64,000 nucleotides of DNA. It comes from Kitasatospora azatica KCTC 9699. Lineage in GTDB: Bacteria > Actinomycetota > Actinomycetes > Streptomycetales > Streptomycetaceae. Both the position numbers and the translations under genes were made by a program. Below, piece after piece: positions 40,935 to 48,367 of the stretch. The notes below the pieces were generated by a model. The model was given only the letters and a program-made list of their open reading frames with translations, had not been told where the DNA came from and did no database searches. Every line of letters begins with the position of its first letter. Within the stretch, counting starts at the first letter, position 1. The DNA is taken from NCBI RefSeq assembly GCF_000744785.1, contig NZ_JQMO01000002.1:1488001-1552000 (forward strand), given 5' to 3'.

Positions 40935-42077
40935 GTGACTGTTGATGCGGCAACCAAAGTCGACGTGGTCGTGATCGGCGCGGGTCAGGCCGGCCTCTCC
41001 GCCGCCTACCACCTGCGCCGGCGCGGCTTCGCGCCGTACCGCGACTTCGTGGTGCTGGACGCCGACCGCGCGCCGGGCGGTGCCTGGGCGCACCGCTCGC
41101 CCTCACTGCGGATGGCCACGGTGCACGGTTTTCACGACCTGCCGGACTTCGAGCTGCCGCCGCCCGACCCGGACGCGCCCGCCCGCGAGGTGGTGCCCGG
41201 GTACTTCGCCGCGTACGAGGCCCGGCACGCGCTGCCGGTGGTGCGCCCGGCCAGAGTGAGCGCGGTGCGTGAGGCCGGTGGGCGGCTGCTGGTGGAGTCC
41301 TCCGCCGGCGACTGGTCGGCCCGTGCCCTGATCAACGCCACCGGGACCTGGACCCGCCCGTTCCTCCCCCACTACCCCGGCCGGTTCGCCGGCCGGCAGC
41401 TGCACTACGCCGACTACCGGGGACCGGCGGGCTTCGCCGGGCAGCGCGTCGTGGTGGTGGGCGGCGGCGCCTCGGCGATCCAGGTGCTCTCGGAGCTGGC
41501 CGAGGTCGCCGAGACGGTCTGGGTGACCCGGCACGAGCCGGTCTTCCGGAACGGGCCGTTCAGTCCGGAGGCGGGGCGCGCGGCGGTGGCCCTGGTCGAG
41601 CAGCGGGTGCGCGAGGGCCTGCCGGTGCGCAGCGTGGTGAGCGTGACCGGGCTCGGCCCCTCGGTGGCGCTGCGCCGGGCCGAACAGCTCGGCGCGCTGC
41701 ACCGGCGCCCGATGTTCGACCGGCTGACCGAGCACGGCGTCGCCTGGGGCGACACCGAGCTGGCGGTGGACGCGATCGTCTGGGCGACCGGCTTCCGGTC
41801 CGAGGTCGGCCACCTGGCACCGCTCGGGCTGCGCGAGCCGGGCGGCGGGATCCGGCTGGACGGCACCCGGGCGGCCGCCGACCCACGGGTGCACCTGGTG
41901 GGGTACGGGCCCTCGGCGAGCACCATCGGCGCGAACCGGGCGGGACGGGCGGCGGTGAACGGGATCGTCAAGCTGATCGGCGCTCCTGAGCAAGCGCTCA
42001 CTCAGGCAGAGCAAGCGCTCGCTCAGGCAGAGCAAGCGCTCGGCCAGCGCGAACAAGCGCTTGCTCAGGCGTCGTAG
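40935..42077 (+). CDS. FAD/NAD(P)-binding monooxygenase-like oxidoreductase with repeated C-terminal tail
   Basis: 380 residues from GTG 40935. FAD motif VVVIGAGQAGLSAAY (10-24), NADP motif VVVGGGASAIQVL (about 172-184) and the ATGF motif (VWATGFRSE) show a two-dinucleotide-fold flavoprotein of the FMO/CzcO type. The last 30 residues repeat AEQALAQ four times, encoded by four palindrome copies at 21-bp period. This tail is not part of the enzyme fold. Its 3' end overlaps the convergent paaE stop by 13 bp. Substrate unknown. Confidence 0.8.
   Translation: MTVDAATKVDVVVIGAGQAGLSAAYHLRRRGFAPYRDFVVLDADRAPGGAWAHRSPSLRMATVHGFHDLPDFELPPPDPDAPAREVVPGYFAAYEARHALPVVRPARVSAVREAGGRLLVESSAGDWSARALINATGTWTRPFLPHYPGRFAGRQLHYADYRGPAGFAGQRVVVVGGGASAIQVLSELAEVAETVWVTRHEPVFRNGPFSPEAGRAAVALVEQRVREGLPVRSVVSVTGLGPSVALRRAEQLGALHRRPMFDRLTEHGVAWGDTELAVDAIVWATGFRSEVGHLAPLGLREPGGGIRLDGTRAAADPRVHLVGYGPSASTIGANRAGRAAVNGIVKLIGAPEQALTQAEQALAQAEQALGQREQALAQAS
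41987..42063. repeat. Four-copy 21-bp array of the same palindrome
   Basis: Cores start at 41987 (TGAGCAAGCGCTCA), 42008 and 42029 (AGAGCAAGCGCTCG) and 42050 (CGAACAAGCGCTTG), each exactly 21 bp after the last. AAGCGCT is invariant. 21 bp equals two DNA turns. The array encodes the C terminus of the monooxygenase and ends next to the convergent paaE stop. Confidence 0.88.
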
Positions 42078-43135
42078 TCCACCGTCACCCGGTCCGAGAC
42101 CGGGCGGGCCTGACAGGTCAGCACATAACCCGCCGCCAGCTCCTTCTCCTCCAGCGCGAAGTTGCGCCGCATCTCCACCTCGCCCTCGGTCACCAGCGCC
42201 CGGCAGGTGCCGCAGACCCCGCCCTTGCAGGCGAACGGCAGGTCCGGGCGGGAGTGCTGGGCGCCGTCCAGCACACTGCGCTCGCGCGGCAGTCGCAGCG
42301 TGCTGCGCCGCCCGTCGAGCACCACGGTGACCTCGGCGAAGCCCTCCTCGTCGGGCTCCTGCTCCGCCGGGCGGTCCGCGATCGGCTCGTCCTCGGCGTG
42401 GAACAGCTCCTGGTGCACCCGCTCCGGCGCCACCCCGAGCGAGCCGAGCAGCGCCCGCGCCTCGGCCACCATGCCGAACGGCCCGCAGAGCCACCAGTGA
42501 CCCACCGCCGGGACGTCCACCAGGGCGGTGAGCAGCGCGCGCACCCGCTCGGTGTCCAGCCGGCCGCTGAGCAGCTCGGCGTCCCTGGCCTCCCGGGAGA
42601 GCACGTGCAGCAGCTCGAACCGGTCGAGGTAGCGGTCCTTCAGGTCGGCCAGCTCGTCGGCGAACATCACCGTGTCGCTGCGCCGGTTGCCGTAGAGCAG
42701 GGTCACGGTCGACTCGGGGTGGGCGGCCAGCACGGTGGCCGCGATCGAGAGCATCGGGGTGATCCCGGAGCCGGCCGCGAGCAGTACGTGCCGGGCCGGG
42801 ACGCTCAGGTCGGCGGTGAACGCGCCCCCGGGCGGCAGCACCTCGACGGTGTCCCCGACGGCGGCGCGGCGGACCAGCTGCCCGGAGAAGAGCCCGCCCG
42901 GCACCTCGCGCACCGCGATCCGCAGCGGCCCGCCGACCGGCGAGCAGATCGAGTAGGAGCGCCGCTCGTCGGCCCCGTCCGCGAGCTGACGCAGCGTCAG
43001 GCTCTGGCCGGCCTTGAACTCGAAGTCGGCGACCAGTGGGGCCGGGACCTCGAAGGTGACGGCCACGGCGTCGTCGCAGAGCCGGTCCAGGGCGGCGATC
43101 CGCAGGGGGTGGAACTGCGCGCGGCGGGTCGCCAT
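42065..43135 (-). CDS. paaE: Phenylacetyl-CoA epoxidase, reductase subunit
   Basis: 356 residues. Flavin site RRSYSICSP, NADPH site AAGSGITPMLSI, and a C-terminal plant-type ferredoxin with CKGGVCGTC and a final Cys (LTCQARP). PaaE transfers electrons from NADPH to the PaaA diiron site during ring epoxidation of phenylacetyl-CoA. It is the last gene of paaABCDE; its ATG shares one base with the paaD stop. It overlaps the monooxygenase gene tail-to-tail. Confidence 0.93.
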   Translation of the reverse strand: MATRRAQFHPLRIAALDRLCDDAVAVTFEVPAPLVADFEFKAGQSLTLRQLADGADERRSYSICSPVGGPLRIAVREVPGGLFSGQLVRRAAVGDTVEVLPPGGAFTADLSVPARHVLLAAGSGITPMLSIAATVLAAHPESTVTLLYGNRRSDTVMFADELADLKDRYLDRFELLHVLSREARDAELLSGRLDTERVRALLTALVDVPAVGHWWLCGPFGMVAEARALLGSLGVAPERVHQELFHAEDEPIADRPAEQEPDEEGFAEVTVVLDGRRSTLRLPRERSVLDGAQHSRPDLPFACKGGVCGTCRALVTEGEVEMRRNFALEEKELAAGYVLTCQARPVSDRVTVDYDA

Positions 43136-43623
43136 CAGATCTCCTTCATGCGTTCGAACGGCTCCCGGCAGGCCCGGCAGCGCCAGAGCGCCTTGCAGGC
43201 GGTGGAGCCGAACCGGGACAGCTCCTCGGTGTCGCCGGAGCCGCACTGCGGGCAGTGCACGGCCAGCCGGGTGCGGCCGAGCCGGAGCAGCCCGGCCGGG
43301 CCGGGCGGGGCGATGCCGGCGGCGGCCAGCTTGGCGCGGCCCGCCGGGGTGATCAGGTCGGTGCTCCACGGCGGGTCCAACCGCAGCCGGACCTCGACCT
43401 CGGTGAAGCCGGCCCGCTCCAGCCGGTGCCGCACGTCGGCGGCCATCTCGGCGACGGCCGGACAGCCGGAGTAGGTCGGGGTGAGCCAGACCGTGACGGT
43501 CGGCCCGTCCTGCTCGACCTCGGCCAGCACGCCGAGCTCGGCGAGCGTGAGCATCGGCAGCTCGGGGTCGGGGACGGCGCCGGCGAGCTCGGCGGCGTGC
43601 CGGGCGGCCAGGGTGGTCACCAT
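43135..43623 (-). CDS. paaD: Phenylacetyl-CoA epoxidase maturation protein PaaD
   Basis: 162 residues: an MIP18/DUF59-like domain with PTYSGCPAV (conserved Cys) and VEVRLRLDPPWSTDLI, then a zinc-ribbon-like tail CPQCGS...CRAC. PaaD supports cluster assembly for the reductase or metal loading of the oxygenase. It lies 49 bp after paaC. Confidence 0.9.
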   Translation of the reverse strand: MVTTLAARHAAELAGAVPDPELPMLTLAELGVLAEVEQDGPTVTVWLTPTYSGCPAVAEMAADVRHRLERAGFTEVEVRLRLDPPWSTDLITPAGRAKLAAAGIAPPGPAGLLRLGRTRLAVHCPQCGSGDTEELSRFGSTACKALWRCRACREPFERMKEI

Positions 43624-43672
43624 GTCGGCCTCCGGTGCGCACGGGCCGGCCGCGCGGGCCCGGCCGGGGTGG

Positions 43673-44551
43673 TCACCATGTCGCCCCCGGGTGTTCGCGG
43701 GCCACGCACTGCAGTTCGGCGAGCAGCCGGCCGAGCGCCTCGGTGTGCACGCCCTCGCGCCCGGCCCGGCCGCCGACCCGGGCCAGCGCCCGGCCGGCGG
43801 GGACGGTCAGGGTGGCCCGCTCGATCGCCTCGGTCAGCGAGGCCAGCACGGCGGGGCGCAGCTGGGCCGGGTCCAGGCCGAGGCGCAGCTCCACCTCGTG
43901 CGCGGTGAACAGCTCGTCGAGCAGCGGCCAGACGGCGTCCAGGCCGGCCTGCATCCGCTGCGCCGAGTACGGCGTGCCGTCGCCCAGGCGCAGCAGCCAG
44001 GCGGTGGCGTACTCCTGGTGGTAGGCGAGTTCCTTGACGCCGCGGGCGGCCACCGAGCGCACCACGGCGTCCGGGGCCCGGTCGGCGAGCAGCTCGTAGA
44101 GCGCCCGGCGGGCGGTGGCGAAGAGCAGCAGCCGGGCGATCGAGTAGGCGAAGTCGCCGTTCTCGGTCTCGACCAGGCGGACGTTGTGGAACTCGTGCTC
44201 GGCCCGCCAGTAGGCGAAGTCGTCCTCGGTGCGGCCGCTGCCGTCGGCCTGGCCGGCCCGGGTGAGCAGCAGCCGGGCCTGGCCGAGCAGGTCGAGGCCG
44301 AGGTTGGCCAGCGCCACCTCCTCCTCCAGCTCGGGCGCCCGGGTGCACCACTCGATCAGGCGCTGGGCCAGGATCAGGGCGTCGTCGCCGAGCAGTTGGC
44401 AGTAGAGCGAGAGGTCGGCCCCGTCGACGCCGGGTGCGAGCGCGGTGTCGACGCCGAGCAGCGGGTCGGCGAAGCCGGTGCCGTAGGCCCAGCGGGCCTC
44501 GGCCTCGTGGTCACCCTCGGCGAGGGTGAGGTAGACGTGATCGTCCGTCAT
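43673..44551 (-). CDS. paaC: Phenylacetyl-CoA epoxidase, structural subunit
   Basis: 292 residues from ATG 44551; an upstream in-frame ATG at 44599 would overlap paaB by 17 bp and is less like known starts. Ferritin-like helices include DDALILAQRLIEWC and KELAYHQEYATAWLLRLGDGT. PaaC is the non-catalytic partner that forms the PaaAC core. Confidence 0.9.
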   Translation of the reverse strand: MTDDHVYLTLAEGDHEAEARWAYGTGFADPLLGVDTALAPGVDGADLSLYCQLLGDDALILAQRLIEWCTRAPELEEEVALANLGLDLLGQARLLLTRAGQADGSGRTEDDFAYWRAEHEFHNVRLVETENGDFAYSIARLLLFATARRALYELLADRAPDAVVRSVAARGVKELAYHQEYATAWLLRLGDGTPYSAQRMQAGLDAVWPLLDELFTAHEVELRLGLDPAQLRPAVLASLTEAIERATLTVPAGRALARVGGRAGREGVHTEALGRLLAELQCVAREHPGATW

Positions 44552-44582
44552 CGGTGGCTGCCCAATCAGCTCGAGGGCCCGG

Positions 44583-44870
44583 TCAGATGTGCGGGACATC
44601 CTCGGGAATGTCGTAGAAGGTGGGGTGGCGGTAGACCTTGTCGCCGCTGGGCTCGAAGAACGGGTCGCGCTCGTCGGGGGCGGCGGCGGTGATCGCGGTG
44701 GACGGGACCACCCAGAGGCTGACGCCCTCGTTGCGCCGGGTGTACAGGTCCCGGGCGGCGAGCAGCGCCATCCGGTCGTCGGGGGCGTGCAGCGAGCCGA
44801 CGTGCACGTGGTTGAGGCCGCGCCGGGGGCGGACGAAGACCTCGTAGAGCGGCCAGGACTGGTCAGGCAT
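44583..44870 (-). CDS. paaB: Phenylacetyl-CoA epoxidase subunit PaaB
   Basis: 95 residues. [24 protein letters not shown] is the family signature of PaaB, a small bridging subunit of the epoxidase complex. Its ATG overlaps the end of paaA by 8 bp. Confidence 0.93.
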   Translation of the reverse strand: MPDQSWPLYEVFVRPRRGLNHVHVGSLHAPDDRMALLAARDLYTRRNEGVSLWVVPSTAITAAAPDERDPFFEPSGDKVYRHPTFYDIPEDVPHI

Positions 44871-45834
44871 TGCGTTCGTTCTCCTTCTGCGCGTACGCCA
44901 CCGCGGCCTCGCGGACCCAGGCGCCCTCCTCGTGGGCGGTCCGGCGGACCTCGATCCGCTGGGTGTTGCAGGGTCCGTCGCCCTTGATCACCCGCATCAG
45001 CTCGGACCAGTCGGGCTCGCCGAAGTCCCAGCTGCCGCGCTCCTCGTTCCAGCTGAGCTCCGGGTCGGGCAGGGTGACGCCGAGGTGTTCGGCCTGCGGG
45101 ACCGTCATGTCGACAAATCGCCGCCGCAGCTCGTCATTGGTGTGCCGCTTGATCCGCCAGGCCATCGACTGGGCGGTGTTCGGCGAGTCGCCGTCCGGCG
45201 GGCCGAACATCATCAGCGACGGCCACCACCAGCGGTCCACCGCGTCCTGCACCATCGCCCGCTGCGCCTCGGTGCCGCGCATCAGGGTCATCAGCAGCTC
45301 GTAGCCCTGCCGCTGGTGGAAGGACTCCTCCTTGCAGACCCGCACCATGGCCCGGGCGTACGGACCGTAGCTGCAGCGGCAGAGCGGGACCTGGTTGCAG
45401 ATCGCCGCGCCGTCCACCAGCCAGCCGATCACGCCGACGTCGGCGAAGTTCAGGGTGGGGTAGTTGAAGATCGAGGAGTACTTCTGCCGGCCGCTGATCA
45501 GCTTCTCGGTCAGCTCCGCCCGGTCCACCCCGAGGGTCTCGGCCGCGGCGTAGAGGTAGAGCCCGTGGCCGGCCTCGTCCTGGGCCTTGGCCAGCAGGAT
45601 CGCCTTGCGGCGCAGCGAGGGGGCCCGGGTGAGCCAGTTGCCCTCGGGCTGCATGCCGATGATCTCGGAGTGCGCGTGCTGGGCGATCTGGCGGATCAGG
45701 GTGGCCCGGTAGGCCTCCGGCATCCAGTCCCGCGGCTCGATCCGCTGCTCGGCGGCGATCACCGCCTCGAAGCGCTCGGCGAGTTCGGCGCTCTGCGCCG
45801 GATCCGAAGGCTCCGCCGTCTGCACTGGCACCAT
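44863..45834 (-). CDS. paaA: Phenylacetyl-CoA epoxidase, catalytic diiron subunit
   Basis: 323 residues from ATG 45834 with GGAGG 7 bases upstream (the in-frame GTG 45840 is too close to that site). Ferritin-like helices carry the diiron ligands, visible as [20 protein letters not shown] and [12 protein letters not shown]. PaaA epoxidises the ring of phenylacetyl-CoA with O2. It is first in the operon; a PaaR-like operator lies directly upstream. Confidence 0.95.
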   Translation of the reverse strand: MVPVQTAEPSDPAQSAELAERFEAVIAAEQRIEPRDWMPEAYRATLIRQIAQHAHSEIIGMQPEGNWLTRAPSLRRKAILLAKAQDEAGHGLYLYAAAETLGVDRAELTEKLISGRQKYSSIFNYPTLNFADVGVIGWLVDGAAICNQVPLCRCSYGPYARAMVRVCKEESFHQRQGYELLMTLMRGTEAQRAMVQDAVDRWWWPSLMMFGPPDGDSPNTAQSMAWRIKRHTNDELRRRFVDMTVPQAEHLGVTLPDPELSWNEERGSWDFGEPDWSELMRVIKGDGPCNTQRIEVRRTAHEEGAWVREAAVAYAQKENERNA

Positions 45835-45848
45835 CACCACTCCTCCCG

Positions 45849-45870
45849 ACTGACCGTTCGGTCGGTTCCA
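45849..45870. promoter_or_regulatory. PaaR-like operator upstream of paaA
   Basis: The sequence starting ACTGACCGTTCGGTCGGT fits the corynebacterial PaaR consensus (ACT-N-ACCG-NN-CG-NN-CGGT-N-AGT) except for the last three bases. It is 15 bp upstream of the paaA ATG. A TetR-type PaaR relieved by phenylacetyl-CoA is the expected regulator; its gene is not in this window. Confidence 0.6.
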
Positions 45871-45901
45871 TTGTGTAGCCAGTGACCTACTGATGACAAG
45901 A

Positions 45902-45942
45902 ACCGAAAAGGAGCGGGCCCGAAGGACCCGCTCCTTTTCGGT
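45902..45942. terminator. Very strong hairpin terminator after the M20 peptidase gene
   Basis: Perfect 16-bp arms ACCGAAAAGGAGCGGG (45902-45917) and CCCGCTCCTTTTCGGT (45927-45942) with a 9-nt loop, 20 bp past the peptidase stop and upstream of the paa promoter, insulating the two minus-strand units. Confidence 0.8.
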
Positions 45943-45961
45943 GACCTACCGCGGCGATCTG

Positions 45962-47317
45962 CTACTGGCCACGACCGCGCAGCGGTTCGGGCGCCGCCCC
46001 AGGACGGCTGCGCAACCGCGGCAGCGGCACCGCGAGCAGCCCGGCCAGCAGGGCGATCCGCGGCGCCAGCTGGTCCAGCTTGATCCGCTCGTCCCTGGCG
46101 TGCGCCCCCGCGCCGAGCGCGCCGAGGCCGTCCAGGGTCGGCAGGCCGCGGGCTCCGGCCAGGTTGGTGTCCCCGGCCCCGCCGGCCGGCGCGCCGTCCA
46201 GCTGCAGCCCGAGCGCGGCGGCCAGCGAGCGGACGTGCCGCAGCAGCAGGTTGTTGCCGGACCGCTCGACCCAGGCCGGCCGGCTGGACAGCACCTCGGT
46301 GCGGACCAGCGCTCCCGGGCGCAGCGCGGTCAGGTGGGCCAGCGTGTCCAACGTGCTGGCCTGCGCCTCCGGCGTCGAGAAGCGCAGCCCGAGCTCGGCC
46401 TCCGCCTGCCCGGCCACCACGTTCGCCCGGGTCCCGCCACGGATCCGGCCGGTGTTGAGCTCGGTGCCCGGCTGGTGGCCCAGCTGGTCCCGGACCGCGA
46501 CCAGCTGGTCCACCAGCTCGTCCACGGCCGAGGTGCCGTCCTCGGGGTGACTGCCGGCGTGCGCCTCATGGCCGGTCACCATCAGCCGCACCCGGGTGGA
46601 GCCGCGGCGGGCGGTCTTCAGGCGGCCGTCCTCGTGCGGCGGTTCCAGGCCCAGGACGGCGGCGGCGCCGGGGAGCTGGCGCTCCACCACGCGGCGGCCG
46701 TCCGGGCTGCCGACCTCCTCGTCCGCGGTCACCACCACCCGCACCGTGCGGTGCGGTCGCAACCCCAGGTCGGCGAGGAGGGCGAAGGCGCCTTCGAGAA
46801 GGGCCAGACCGGCCTTCATGTCGAGCACGCCAGGGCCGCTGAGCACACCGTCGTGCTCGGTCACCGGCCAGTCGGCCAGGGTCCCGGCCGGCCAGACGGT
46901 GTCGTGGTGGCCGACGAAGAGCAGGTGCGGAAGGCTCTCGTCCTGTCCTGGCCACTGCAGCAGGAGGTGGTCGCCGGCCGCGCCCGCCACCCGACGGGCC
47001 TCGGCGCCGGTCGCCCGGTACCCGGCCATCAGCTCCTCGGCCAGCCGGTTGAGCCGCTCGGCGTCGCCGCTCGGGGACTCGATCTCGGCCAGCTCGGTAC
47101 AGCGGCGGCGGACCGCGCCGGAGAGCGTCCGGGCCCGGGCCGTGAGGGTGCTCGGCAGGCCGGGCAGCGCCTCGACGCCCGGGGTGGCACCTGGGGCGGG
47201 GTCGGCGGTGGTGGGCTGGGCGCCCTGCTGGGCGTTCTGCTGGGCGTTCTGCGGGGTGCTCTGCTGGGCGCCGGAGCCGGTCGCGGCGGGCGCCGACGGG
47301 GTGGCGTGCGGACTCAT
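45962..47317 (-). CDS. M20-family metallopeptidase (carboxypeptidase G2-like)
   Basis: 451 residues from ATG 47317 with GGAGG upstream. Zinc-site residues: the HxD-type motif GHHDTVWP (His137-Asp139), Asp166 in GPGVLDMKAG, Glu200/Glu201 in VVTADEEVGS, and later Glu and His in the LGLEPPHED and dimerisation segments. The family removes C-terminal glutamate or cleaves N-acyl amino acids. The first 50 residues are a low-complexity Gln/Ala/Pro extension with NAQQ repeats. A 51-codon ORF upstream overlaps its start by four bases. Confidence 0.82.
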   Translation of the reverse strand: MSPHATPSAPAATGSGAQQSTPQNAQQNAQQGAQPTTADPAPGATPGVEALPGLPSTLTARARTLSGAVRRRCTELAEIESPSGDAERLNRLAEELMAGYRATGAEARRVAGAAGDHLLLQWPGQDESLPHLLFVGHHDTVWPAGTLADWPVTEHDGVLSGPGVLDMKAGLALLEGAFALLADLGLRPHRTVRVVVTADEEVGSPDGRRVVERQLPGAAAVLGLEPPHEDGRLKTARRGSTRVRLMVTGHEAHAGSHPEDGTSAVDELVDQLVAVRDQLGHQPGTELNTGRIRGGTRANVVAGQAEAELGLRFSTPEAQASTLDTLAHLTALRPGALVRTEVLSSRPAWVERSGNNLLLRHVRSLAAALGLQLDGAPAGGAGDTNLAGARGLPTLDGLGALGAGAHARDERIKLDQLAPRIALLAGLLAVPLPRLRSRPGAAPEPLRGRGQ

Positions 47318-47469
47318 CGGGCACCTCCGCGGAGGCGATCCGTACTCAGCGCACCGCGGGCCGACGGACGCCCGCCGGCGATCGAGGTGGCCGGACAGTG
47401 CAGCAGGCGCCGGGAGCGGACCGCTGGTGGCCGAAGGGTGTGTGGTGCGATGGAACGGCTGGTCGACAT
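47314..47469 (-). CDS. Possible 51-residue upstream ORF coupled to the M20 peptidase
   Basis: ATG 47469 has a near-perfect ribosome site (GAGGAGG, 4-5 bases away) and the TGA overlaps the peptidase ATG as ATGA. The product is basic, begins MSTSRSIAPHTLRPP and contains RRLLHCP; no family is recognised. The ribosome site and coupling are the only support; it could be a leader peptide. Confidence 0.35.
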   Translation of the reverse strand: MSTSRSIAPHTLRPPAVRSRRLLHCPATSIAGGRPSARGALSTDRLRGGAR

Positions 47470-47961
47470 GCGTCCTCCTCGCTCGGTCCGGAGGCCCCGA
47501 CACGACCGGGACCCCCGAGGGGCAGCGGCCTCCGGGCGGCGGCGTGGGTGTCACCGTGGCAGGGGAAGCCGAAGTGAGCCTAGAAGAACGCTTCGGTCCC
47601 CGGCGAGTGGCCCTGGTTGCCGCCAGGTGCGGTGCCGGGTCGGGCCGGGGTCGTGCGCGGGGCCGCCAAGGTGTGCTGGCGGGGCCTCGGGGCGCGGCTG
47701 ATGGCGCGTCGCGGCGCTCGACCCGGACCGGCCGGTGCGGGCGCGGTCACCGGATCGAGCCCACTCCTCCACGATGGACCCGCGCGGTCCCGTCGGCCCG
47801 ACGAACGGCCCAGGGCGCACCGATCCACGCCGGATGGGTGACGGGCGGGTCGGCCGCTGAGACCAGCACGGCGACTCACAGGACGTCAGCTCGCCGCCCT
47901 CGGCCGACGGGTGACGGCGGGGATGATGGGTGACACAGCCACAGCTACGAGGAGCAACCGG
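47470..47961. other. 492-bp region without a recognised gene
   Basis: It lies between the start of the peptidase unit and the divergent GNAT gene and must hold both promoters. A minus-strand TAGGCT hexamer near 47577-47582 is the only -10-like element noted. Open frames here are GC-driven shadows without ribosome sites. Confidence 0.5.
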
Positions 47962-48264
47962 ATGACCGTGATCGTGCGTGACAACCCGTCGGCGGACCAG
48001 TTCGAGGCCGAGATCGACGGCGAGCCCGCCGGCTTCGCGACCTACCTGCGCAGCGAGGACCTGGTGGTCTACCCGCACACCGTGGTGGAGTCGCGGTTCG
48101 AGGGCCGGGGGGTCGGCAGTGCGCTGGCCCGGGCCGCGCTGGACGACGCCCGCAAGCGCGGGCTCGCGGTGCTGGCGACCTGCCAGTTCATCCACGGCTG
48201 GATGGAGCGCCACCCCGAGTACCAGGACCTGGCCTACCAGAACCGGAGCCGGGTCAGCGACTGA
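47962..48264 (+). CDS. GNAT-fold N-acetyltransferase, YjdJ-like
   Basis: 100 residues from ATG 47962 with GAGGAG upstream. VVESRFEGRGVGSALARAALDDARKRG is the acetyl-CoA pyrophosphate loop, followed by LATCQFIHGWMERHPEYQDL, matching the short YjdJ/Gcn5-type proteins that keep a Cys in place of the usual Tyr. The acceptor is unknown. Converges on the GH59 gene with a strong hairpin between. Confidence 0.83.
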   Translation: MTVIVRDNPSADQFEAEIDGEPAGFATYLRSEDLVVYPHTVVESRFEGRGVGSALARAALDDARKRGLAVLATCQFIHGWMERHPEYQDLAYQNRSRVSD

Positions 48265-48303
48265 GCGCCGACCGCGGCGGGCGCCCGGGGCGATCCCGTG
48301 CGG

Positions 48304-48342
48304 CGGCGGCCGCGGTACGGGTGAGCCGTACCGCGGCCGCCG
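48304..48342. terminator. Perfect 17-bp hairpin between convergent genes
   Basis: CGGCGGCCGCGGTACGG (48304-48320) and CCGTACCGCGGCCGCCG (48326-48342) with a 5-nt loop separate the acetyltransferase and glycoside hydrolase genes. Confidence 0.78.
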
Positions 48343-48367
48343 CGGTGGGTGCGGGCCGGGCGGGTGG

